A DNA stretch of 64,000 bases from positions 362,142 to 426,141 of the forward strand of contig JACTAT010000174.1 in assembly GCA_014526335.1 (NCBI GenBank), read 5' to 3'. Made by a program: the position numbers and the translations under genes. This DNA is from Chrysaora quinquecirrha. Taxonomy: Eukaryota; Cnidaria; Scyphozoa; Semaeostomeae; Pelagiidae. Below, piece after piece: positions 44,301 through 56,300 of this stretch. Positions within the stretch are counted from its first letter, which is position 1, and every line of letters starts with the position of its first letter. The notes beneath the pieces are model-generated. The model ran no database searches. It was not told the origin of the DNA and worked only from the letters and a program-made list of their open reading frames with translations.

Positions 44301-47300
44301 ATCAAACATTGCTCGACAAGCAAAAATGAGCAAAATTTGTGGTGTGAGGTTCGGGACGAGCAATGTTTTTGAACGTGGTCAAACGGTCAAACATTTTGCT
44401 TGACAAGCAAATTTCAAAAGTTAGATCAACAATGTTTGGTCGTTTGGCCAGGGCCTTATAGGTGTAAGTATCAAATATTAAAACATTATAGGTAGTTCAG
44501 AAATAACACCCGGAAGCATTCATTCATCTAAGCATCTGAAGTTTCTTTTCATGAAGGAGGGTAAGAATCATCCAGGGGGAGGGTAGACAGTTGTTCGAAG
44601 TAACAAGGTTATGAGCTATCGAGCAGATTTTCTTTGGTGAACAAAATCAAGAAAAGAAACAGTTAATGTACGCGAACTTATCAAGGCCGTTTCAGCCGCC
44701 GTACTAGACCTGATGATCGCCACTTATCTTAACAAGCCTTTGATACTTATCCGTCTCCCCCCGGGGGTGCACCTAACTCATGTTAGTACAGGGTTGTGCC
44801 TGCCAAACAAAATTTTTGGTTCTCATTCCGGCATTTCGGAACCCCAAAAATAATACCCTTTCTGGATCTTTGTGAAACCAAACCATTTGAGGCAAAATGA
44901 GACAAAAACCACACCCTTTCCGGAAAATTTGTCCTGCCTACCCCATTCTGGAACTTCAATAGACAATCTTGTATTCCCTTCTCGGAATTTTTCCCTAGAA
45001 ATGACACCCTATTGGCAGGCACATCCCCGACTCAAAAATATTTGAAGTGCACCCCCGGGTCCGTCTCCCATCATCGGGCAACGAGAAAAGTGGTTTCTCT
45101 CATATTATCAATCCGACCAATGCAATAAAAGTCAGAAACCGTATTTCTCATTGCACGATGATGGGAGACGGATCTCTCCTAAAACTTTGCCCTGCTAAAT
45201 ATCAAAGGTTTGTCATAATAAGTGGCGATTATAAAGTCTAATAAATGAAACAGAACAGTTGTTAGTAGCAAGGTTTAGAGTGTTTGGTAATATAGTACAC
45301 TTTTTTAACTAAGAGCCTCGTTTTCAAAATTTACGAAAATTTGTTGGTACGAAAATTTCGACCCCAGATTCAGATTGAGCACCTTTATTTTAGTGTTGGA
45401 AAATTTCTCTAGTTCTTACGATTTTGATTTTATAGCGATTGAAAATTATATGAAGGATATGAACGTGAAAAATCGCTTGGGTGAAATTTTACACCCTCAG
45501 TCATTTTTCACGGTCAAATCCCTTACATATTTTCAAATTTTTGAGCCCTATTAAATCAACACTGTAATGACTAGAGTCTTAAAAATCTGCCTCAAAACTA
45601 AAACGAAGGTGCTGAATTCGAATCTGAAGTCGAAATGTTTCTGTGAGGCAATTTCCAAATTTTTTGAAAACGAGGCCCTTTGTTGGAAAGGTGTATTGAA
45701 AATCAAGGGACATATTGGTTTAAAATCAAAATAGGCCATGCAAAAAAGGTACTCACCGATAACAACACGTTTCCGAATTGACTTTCCGGTTGTTTCAGTT
45801 TTATCCAAATTTATTCGACTCTGTGCGGAAAGAAAAATCGTAGATGCAACGATAGCTATCCGGTTTTTGAAATCCACGACCCGGGCCTAACACAGCAAAA
45901 CCAGTATTTTGAAATTTTTTGAGTGGTAAAAAGTTTCGAAATTGCGAGAGATAGCAGGGCATCTTTTAATATACTGAGTAGTGGTGGGGCAATTGCCCCA
46001 CCAGGCCCTATTGGCTGCCCCACCTTTGATCCTTGAAATGCTGGTTTTACCCCACCAGTGATGGGCCTTTTTGACTTTAGGAAGATTCAACTTTGGAAAG
46101 ATTAGTGCATGATTATTTTAGTCACGGAAAGCCAACCAGAGCGACTCTAGACACGGAAAATTCCAAAATATTCCAGGGGAGAATGCCCCCGTACCCCCCC
46201 CCCTTCGTGAGCGTGTCTTTGCACTTTTGGCACAAGTGTCTCATGTCAAACTTACTTCATTACCGGAAATAACATCTCCTCCAGTCAAAAAAGGTGTTTG
46301 CATGTTCTTAAAGTTACCAAATTACTAGAGCAATAGAACATGAGGCATCATTCACTCCCTTGATATTGACCCTTGATGCTTATACAGAGGTAACTTTGTT
46401 CAAAAGGAATTGGGCCCTCCTGTTATTCGGCCCACTAGTGAAATTTCCTTAAGAGATGCCCTGAGATAGCGGAAACATCTCAGTACAAACTTAAAAGCTT
46501 TTTTGTCTGACACTCCTCAGAGTATAAACGTCATAAACAGACCGAAACAATGAACAAAGGCGAAATTTATACCCAGACGCAGCTCGAAATGCACCAATCA
46601 GAAATTGCAGCTGAATTGGCATTGTGTTTTAAACACCAATCAGCTTGCTCGATACAGCGGGAAGTACAATAGAATTAATTGAAGAGTCCAAGTGAGGAAA
46701 ACGAACTCTTTCTGTCTACACAGAACCTGCCTTTTGGTTTTTCATGGAGACAGATTATAAAACTCCCAAATAGAACAAAGATCTTGTCTGCCAATTGTTT
46801 GAAAACAATTTCAAGCTGATGAAGGCACTGGACCGTTCAAAGCTAGACACATCGTTATACTGCCACCTAAATTCAATACCAAATGTAGAATCGCAAGTGG
46901 TATCAAAATAGATCTACAAAAAAGCCATGTAAAGTGCTTTAGACCTTAAACCTTAGACGAATGAGTTACCTTTAAGATTGAAGCAGGTGTTCTCTGACTT
47001 CGCAACTGTTTGAAATGTAATGGATTCTACGAAAGAAAATGTAGGCTTCAAGAGAAACAAAAAACTCTACCTCAGGTGATAAACTTCTTGTTTTTGCGCT
47101 ACATCGTTGTCCTATATATTCCTATATTCCTTAGCACTCAGATACCCTCCGCTGTACTGGTGATATCCCTCCGCTGTACTGATGATATTCCTCCGCTGTA
47201 CTGATGATTTCCCTCCGCTGTACTGATGATATCCCTCCGCTTTACTGGTGATATCCCTCCGCTGTACTGATGATATCTCTCCGCTGTACTGATGATATCC

Positions 47301-50300
47301 CTCCGCTGTACTGATTGTATCCCTCCGCTGTACTGATGATATTCCTCCGCTGTACTGATGATTTCCCTCCGCTGTACTGATGATATCCCTCCGTTGTACT
47401 GATGATATCCCTCCGCTGTACTGGTGATATCCCCTCGCTGTACTGATGATATTCCTCCGCTGTACTGATGATATCCCTCCGCTGTACTGATGATATTCCT
47501 CCGCTGTACTGGTGATATCCCTCCGCTGTACTGATGATATCCCTCCACTGTACTGGTGATATCCCTCCACAGTACTGAACATCCTCCACTGCAGTGATGA
47601 TATCCCTCCACTGTACTGATGATATCCCTCAACCGCACTGATGATATCCCTCCACTGCACTGGTGATATCTCTCCACTGCACTGGTGATATCCCTCCGCT
47701 GTACTGGTGATATCTCTCCACTGCACTGGTGATATCCCTCCGCTGTACTGGTGATATCCCTCCACAGTACTGAACATCCTCCACTGCAGTGATGATATCC
47801 CTCCACTGTACTGATGATATCCCTCAACCGCACTGATGATATCCCTCCACTGCACTGGTGATATCCCTCCGCTGTACTGGTGATATCTCTCCACTGCACT
47901 GGTGATATCCCTCCGCTGTGCTGGTGATATCCCTCCACAGTACTGAACATCCTCCACTGCAGTGATGATATCCCTCCACTGTACTGATGATATCCCTCAA
48001 CCGCACTGATGATATCCCTCCACTGCACTGGTGATATCTCTCCACTGCACTGGTGATATCCCTCCGCTGTACTGGTGATATCCCTCCACAGTACTGAACA
48101 TCCTCCACTGCAGTGATGATATCCCTCCACTGTACTGATGATATCCCTCAACCGCACTGATGATATCCCTCCACTGCACTGGTGATATCCCTCCACTGCA
48201 CTGATGATATCCCTCCGCTGTACTGATGATATCCCTCCGCTGTACTGGTAATATCCCTCCGCTGTACTGATGATATCCCTCCGCTGTACTGATGATATTC
48301 CTCCGCTGTACTGGTGATATCCCTCCGCTGTACTGATGATATCCCTCCACTGTACTGGTGATATCCCTCCACAGTACTGAACATCCTCCACTGCAGTGAT
48401 GATATCCCTCCACTGTACTGATGATATCCCTCAACCGCACTGATGATATCCCTCCACTGCACTGGTGATATCTCTCCACTGCACTGGTGATATCCCTCCG
48501 CTGTACTGGTGATATCTCTCCACTGCACTGGTGATATCCCTCCGCTGTACTGGTGATATCCCTCCACAGTACTGAACATCCTCCACTGCAGTGATGATAT
48601 CCCTCCACTGTACTGATGATATCCCTCAACCGCACTGATGATATCCCTCCACTGCACTGGTGATATCCCTCCGCTGTACTGGTGATATCTCTCCACTGCA
48701 CTGGTGATATCCCTCCGCTGTGCTGGTGATATCCCTCCACAGTACTGAACATCCTCCACTGCAGTGATGATATCCTCCACTGTACTGATGATATCCCTCA
48801 ACCGCACTGATGATATCCCTCCACTGCACTGGTGATATCTCTCCACTGCACTGGTGATATCCTCCGCTGTACTGGTGATATCCTCCACAGTACTGAACAT
48901 CCTCCACTGCAGTGATGATATCCCTCCACTGTACTGATGATATCCCTCAACCGCACTGATGATATCCCTCCACTGCACTGGTGATATCCCTCCACTGCAC
49001 TGATGATATCCCTCCGCTGTACTGATGATATCCCTCCGCTGTACTGGTAATATCCCTCCGCTGTACTGATGATATCCCTCCGCTGTACTGATGATATCCC
49101 TCCACTGTACTGATGATATCCCTCCACTGTACTGATGATATCCCTCCACTGTACTGATGATATCCCTCCGCTGTACTGTACAACCACCGCTGTACTGCAC
49201 ATACGTTATCTAGGGTGGTTAGTTGTCGTTCCGTAATCCATTATCATACAGTCCTCTATTTTGGAGTACCGAATAATCGGAGGAGGGGTGGGAATAATCG
49301 GGGATAAAAAGAGGCTTACAGCAATGTAGATTACAGTATGCTCAATCGCAGGACAGCAAAAAAAATTTAAGGAAATATGAATTTATCTATTTCAGCAAAT
49401 TCTGCTCAACTAATAAAAGAGGGGCTGGAATAAGAGCCAGGGGGGCTAGAAAATTTTTAAAAATAACCAAGCGGGGGGATTAACAGGTACTCAAGAGTAT
49501 ACTATGTCATATTGAAAAAGATTTCTTAAAGCAAACAACTTCTACGAGCAAGTTTATACCTTTATGACAGGGGGTGTCTTCAGTAACTGCATAGCTTCAG
49601 CTCCGTAATGCAAATGTTTTCTGAAAATAAAAGAAAAAAAACAATAGTGGGCGAGAGAGCTCTTCTCAAACTTGCCCTGACAAATATTTAAGTCTGTCAC
49701 AATCACGATAAGCATTGATTGCAAGAGACAAAGTCTTGGAAGGAAAAATCTTGTCTCGCCAGGCTAATCTGGTACTAATGGCTGCCCGCGTAGCAGGCTG
49801 CAAGGTTTAAAACTAGTCATATCTAATATTTATTTCATTTATATATATAGCGCAGTAAAACTATATATAATGTATATGGCCTTAAACAAAACAGTGCATT
49901 AAAACGAAAGCAAGATACATAATATAATTAAGAGAGATACAAAAAAAGCATTATTATATCGTGTTCGAAAATACGGCTGTTCGGACCGGCAACGGCGCAA
50001 TCTGATTGGTTCTTCACCGGTCCCTACAAGCCGTATTGACCAGCGTTGATATAACCACGTGATATAGCCACGTAATTTCTTATTGATGAAGTGAGAGAGA
50101 GATTGAGATGGGAAAATGAAATACGGACAAAATATGTTTCTTGAGTAAACATTCTCCAAAAAAGTTCAAAAATATTCTATAATGTTTTCAACAGCATATA
50201 ATAAAGCCTTTATTGAACTAATGCTCGGTCAATGCAGGAATATATACGGACCTCAGCTTCTTGTACGGACCTCACTAATATTTTCCAGCATTGACCTCGC

Positions 50301-53300
50301 AATCGTTCAACAACCGCATAGCATTTTTTTTGGGTTAGGGTAACACAATTGGTGTTTTTATTTTCTTTTCCTATAGGCAAACGTTATTCTGCTTGCAAAC
50401 TCAGAGTTTTTGGTCTGAGTTCTATTGCTTTTTGCAAGAATTTGGCGAGATTTTTCTGTATTCCGATTTCTTGGCATGACAGAATGTCGATGAATGTGGG
50501 TTCAACAAGTGCCGGTATTAGTACACTGTTCAGTTCAGGACCAAGAAAAGTCTGCCGTAATTATGTCAGAAACACCCTTGATCAAAGCAAATATTTATAC
50601 AGTACCTTCGTTTTGGTGGTATACTGCTTGCAATAGTTTCGGTAATCGATGTTTTCAGTATATCCTAATCAAAAGAAACTGATGATTAGAACATCTGAGC
50701 ATCAAAAGCACGATATCCAAAGCTGCTATCTACAATGTTTCTTTAGACTTATTACTTGAGTCGTAGTTACCGCTATTGAGTTCAACTGCTGGACGCTCAA
50801 ACTACTGGATCGCTCAAACCAGTTTGAGCGATCTCGTTTCGGAGCTAGTCTCGGTTTGATGAGCGACACTGAGACTCGGGTAATAAGTCTAATGTTTCTT
50901 CTTGGTTATATCCGAGCCTTTAAGCAGGGAAAGTTGGGCATTCAAGTGCATTGCCGGATTTTGACCTGCGCAATAAGTCCTTTACAGCAGGTGACTGGCC
51001 AGATAAAATCATATTTCCGGCAGGCAATGCACCTATTCTCCGGCGAAAAGTGCCGCAGAGTAGGAAGAAGAGAAAAGCAACCAGAGAAATAAAAAGAGGG
51101 TACTTGGGTGGGTGAGAAAGTTGCGAAATCTTTGATTTTCCATTTCCTCGATTGTTCGTGAAGTTGAAGACTGATCGATCTGTTGCAAGCAAGTGCCACA
51201 TGGCTTCATGCAAGGGACAATGGGATGACAGGACCCGTCATCAAACTACAATCTTTGACAAAATATTTGGAGCAACGCATTTTCTCCAAGGAATAAGGCC
51301 TATTCCATTGATTTTCTACTTCCATAACTCCAATTCTCCCCCCTTTTACCCCCAAAACAATGTTGGTAGTAGCGCAAGACAACTTTTGTATGAAACAACA
51401 TTGTAACGGGGGAGAAGGGGAATCAATAGATAATAGCAAAACTATTTGGGCCGTTCCAATATATTTTGTCCAAGATTGTAGCTAATTAGAAATCCTAATG
51501 TCTCGTATATAACTTCCAGGTAAACCTATTGTCTGACGATAAATTATACAAACCTCTACTACAGTCTTGGGCGTGTCACTCTCTTCTTGATGTCGAGGCC
51601 GAATTAGATCTCTCCTGGAGAATAATTTTTGAGTTGTATAGAAATTCAAAATTGCGATAAACAATGGAAAAATTGTAGGGCATACTTAAAAGCTTATTTT
51701 CATTTGACACTCCTCAGAATATTAACGTCCGAAGCAGTCCGAAACAATTGACTAAGAAGGAATTCATACCAAGATGCGGATCAAAATGAACCAATCAAAA
51801 GAGTGTAAGCGAATCGGTATTGTGTTTCGAACACCAATCAGCTTGCGGGATACAGCCGGAAGACCAATAGAATTAAATGAAGAGTCCAAGTGAGAAAACG
51901 AACTCTTTCTCTCTACACAGAACCGGCCTTTTAGTTTTCATGTGGACAGATCCCGAAACGCCCAAATTAAACAAAGATCTCACAAAAGTGGCAAAGTGAA
52001 AATTTTTTAAATTTTTTTAAATTTTATATAAATTTGCACTTCATTTTCTGAAAGAGCGTCAAAAATAATGTTTACATGTGCAAAGTCGAGGAGGAAAATT
52101 TAGTAACTGATTTTCGACATTTTGCATGTGAAACAAATTTAGAGAAGTGACATGCCTAGCTACTGTGTTGCAGACATATCGCTACATTAGCTCCCGTTTA
52201 TAATCAAAGGAACCTTAGAATGCAAGAGAATAGAAGCATTTAGTTGCTAGATAAGTAATCCATCCTTGACAAACGTTAAATTGATAAGTAAAAGTAAGTG
52301 TTAGAAAGGGTAAGTGTTCAAATTGTAAAAGTGCAATATATAGTGTTCAAAAGGTCAATGGTTTTCCAAAGCGATCAGGAAAACGTACTGTTCTGCCAGA
52401 GCGAGTGATGCGAAGTACAGTTGTGTCTGATGGAGCAGAAATGTTATCTTGAGGTAGAGGTAAGTCATTTGCGAGATAATCATTGTCTAGATAAGCGACT
52501 TTGAGACGGTCAATGCTGATGGTTTGTTGCTTGCCTTTTATTTCCAAAGTAAAATGCTTGGCAGTGCGGTCAATAACTTGGAAAGGACCATCGTAAGGGG
52601 CTTCAAGAGGTTTACGAATAGCGTCATGTCGAACGAAAACATGTGAGCAATTTTGAAGATCTCTTGGTATGTGCGATTTTGTAGTTTGGGTACGAATTGG
52701 CATTGGTTTCAAGCGTTGCATTGAAGAGCGAAGTCGATGTGCATAAAGTGTAGGGTCAAGATCGGTGTTGTTGGATGAAGGTGAAACAAATTGATTTGGT
52801 AAACGTAGTGTAGTACCGTATACGAGTTCTGCAGGTGTGCAATTAAAATCTGATTTTACTGTGGTGCGAATGCCAAGAAGAATTAGTGGTAGAGTCTCAG
52901 TCCATTGCGAAGGATTTGAACTGGCTTTCAAGGATGCTTTAAGCTGGCGATGGAAACGCTCTACCATGCCATTGGCAGATGGATGATAAGCTGTTGTACG
53001 AATTCTTTTGATACCTAGCAGTGATGTTATTGATTGGAAAAGTGCAGATTCGAATTGTGCACCACGATCTGTTGTAACTGTAGATGGTACACCAAAAACA
53101 GAGATCCAACGAGTGACAAATGCTTTTGCGACTGTTTCAGCGGTTATGTCAGGAATAGGAATGGCTTCAGGCCAACGTGTAAAGCGATCGATGCAAGTAA
53201 GTAAATATTTATAACCATGAGAAGGAGGAAGTGGACCAACTATGTCGATATGAACATGATCAAAACGTGCATCAGGAGTGTTGAAAGTGCCAAGTGGTGC

Positions 53301-56300
53301 AGCGGTGTGACGATAGACTTTAGATTTTTGACAGGCGATGCAAGAACGAGTCAAGTTTCTGATATCTTTCTTGATATTTGGCCAGACATAGCGTTGAGTA
53401 ATTAGATGTTGTGTTGCGCGTATGCCAGGATGTGAGATTGAATGAAGATTGTCGAAAATAAGACGTCTGAAAGAAACTGGAACGTAAGGGCGAGGGTTGT
53501 CTGTTGTGATGTCACATAAAATAGTGCCTGGAGAATTTGGAAGTGGAAATTCTTTCAAATTGAGAGATGACGATTGTAAGGTGTGTAAATCTTTATCTTC
53601 TTGTTGGGCTTTTGCAAGGAGTGTGAAATCGATTGGAGGTAGTGATTGAATTGCATTGATATCTTTGCGTGATAAAGCGTCAGCAACGACATTGTCCTTG
53701 CCATGAATATGACGAATGTCGGTTGTGAACTGAGATATAAAATCAAGATGTCGAATTTCACGTGGAGAATATCGATCAGCAGCAGAAGATAAAGCGTGGG
53801 TTAGAGGTTTATGATCAGTTAAGACATAAAATTCTCGACCTTCCAGACAATAGCGAAAATGACGGATGGAAAGATAAACAGCTAGCAATTCTCGTCCAAA
53901 CGTACTGTATTTGGTTTCTGCAGGCTGTAGTCGTTTCGAAAAGAATGATATTGGCTGCCAAATACCATTGATATGTTGCTGAAGAACACCACCGACGGCT
54001 GTGTTAGAAGCATCAACCATGAGGCAGTAAGGAGCGTCTGGAGATGGGTGAGCGAGAAGAGTGGCTTCTGCTAGTGCTGATTTGATGGTGTTAAAAGCAG
54101 AAAGAGCTTCATCGTTGAGAACAAAAGAACTTCTAGTGGATTTTGAAGACAGAAGATCTGTGAGAGGTTGGACAATTTTGGCACAATCAGGAACGAAACG
54201 GCGATAAAAATTGACAAGACCCAGAAATTCTCTTAGCTTGCGAAGAGACGAAGGAGGTGGAAAATCTTGGATGGCTTGTACTTTGGCAGGCAATGGTGAG
54301 ATGCCATTTGCAGTGATGAGATGGCCAAGAAATTCCAATGAAGACGATCCAAAAATACATTTAGAGGGATTAATAACTATGCCGTAGTCAGAGAGACGTT
54401 GGAAGAGCATTTCGAGATGCTTAAGGTGTTCAGATTCTGAAGTGCTGGCGATTAGTAAATCATCAATGTATGCGTAAACAAAGTCAAGACCTTGCAAAAC
54501 TTGATGAATGAAACGCTGAAATGTCTGAGCTGCATTACGGAGACCAAAAGGCATGCGGGTGAATTCGAATAGTCCAAATGGTGTAGTGATGGCTGTTTTA
54601 GGTATGTCCTCAGGCTCAACAGGAATTTGGTGGTAAGCTCGAACGAGGTCGATTTTGGAGAAAATTGTCTTGCCATGAAGTGAAGCGGTGAAATCCTGGA
54701 TATGAGGAATGGGATAACGATCAGGAATAGTGACGTTATTCAGTGCTCGGTAATCACCACAAGGCCTCCAGTCACCTGGGGTAGGTTTGGGTACCATATG
54801 AAGAGGAGAAGACCAACTACTGTCAGAGGGGCGAATAATACCAAGTTGCAACATATGATCGAATTCCCGTTTAGCGATTGTTAATCGATCAGGAGCAAGG
54901 CGGCGAGGACGACTGAAGACGGGTGGGCCACGAGTGCGTATGTGATGTGTGACATTGTGTTTTACGTCAGATTCTTGATAACATGGTCGTGTAATGGAAG
55001 GAAATTTCTGTAAAAGTTCTTTATAAGGTGATGGCATTGCAGGAATGGCAAACATAGGTCTTGGTGATGTGACAGAACTATGGATACCTTGTATTGTTAA
55101 ACGAGTATTAGTGTCCAGCAATTCACGTTTACGTACATCTACTGTGAGACCAAAATGAGAAAGAAAATCAGCTCCAAGAATAGGAATAGGAACGTCAGCG
55201 AGAATGAATATCCATCGAAAAGTACGGCGAAGCCCGAGATCAAGAGTCATAGATCGTTCTCCGTATGTCGAGATGGCAGATTTATTGACGGCTTGGAGTT
55301 TGAAATGTGATGAATTTTATTTCTTTTATCAGTAGAGGTGGGTGGGAGGACACTGACATCGGCACCTGTGTCGACCAAAAGACGTGTTCCAGTCTGTCGA
55401 TCGGTGACGTAGAATAGGCGACTCGGAGTATTAGAAACAGGTTGAGTTTGTGAAGCAAGTGTTGCATGTGAATGATTCAGCCTGTTGGGTGAGTTAGAAG
55501 TGGAGTTGACGTGGAATGAACACGGTGGAATGCATTTATGAGCGTTATATCTGAATTTCTCGTGATACCAACAATAAGCGTGCGAAGTTTGATGAGTCGT
55601 GTTGTGAGGTTGTGTTGATTCTGAAGCGTTTATCTAAGAAGAAAGCGATTTGACGAGAGCTGCGAGATTGTTCAGTTGAGACTGTAAATTTATCAGTTCT
55701 TGGTCTTCTAATGAAGTCGAAGAATAATTTACAGGTGTATTTGAATTCGTCATGATTGTGATTTGGAAGCGATAAACAATGAAAATCAGAAAAACGAACG
55801 ATAACAACCAAGAATACGACGAGAACATGAACAAACGTGGTCACCAATTTAGAATATGAGATGTTGAAGTAAATCTGTACTATTCTAATCTAATAAATAT
55901 AAATAAAGTTGGAATGATCTCACCAAAATCTTGCGCTGCGTAGAAATCACTTCAGAAATAACTCGTAAATTCGTGTGTGCTCGTATAACTCAAAAATCTA
56001 ACTAACTAAAATCTATTTACAATAATCAAATAAAACAAGGCGGTTGTTAAGAGATGCAGAGATAAATAAAGCGAGTGTGAAGTAAAGAAAAGCGCAAGTG
56101 TTAACGAGGAGGAAAAAGTAAGGAAATGTGAAACAAAAGAGAAGTGACATGCCTAGCTACTGTGTTGCTATCGCTACACGTGCAACGACTTGTATTGCAA
56201 TCGCTTCAGGAGAGGAAGTGCAGCAAATTTGGCTTCAAATTCACGTTTAATTGGAGTAACAATGAAAGAAAGGATTCAAGGCGCAGCGTTTCTGCTTACG

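Larger units (their letters stand above)
52030..56178 (-). mobile_element. Ty3/Gypsy LTR retrotransposon (CsRn1-like)
   Basis: The outer part of an LTR is shared: GAGAAGTGACATGCCTAGCT then ACTGTGTTGC occurs at 52141 and 56133, each followed by TATCGCTAC. The 5' LTR (about 55853-56178) ends inward at a GGTGACC primer-binding-like site, followed by a shortened gag region, protease, and a 967-codon pol frame. The 3' LTR is truncated or diverged on its outer side near 52030. On the right it ends directly in the middle of a GGTCTGGGTCGGG MITE (CACGTGCAACGAC), so it inserted there. A CHCC zinc motif instead of the usual CCHC points to the CsRn1 group. Host: large ELYS intron. Confidence 0.92.

Noticed and set aside
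47112..49202. Overlapping minus-strand ORFs of 78-417 codons ([15 protein letters not shown])
   Set aside because: The 22-bp unit has no stop in three minus-strand frames and cycles through all frames every 66 bp; all frames encode the same peptide, so no selection on protein is visible.
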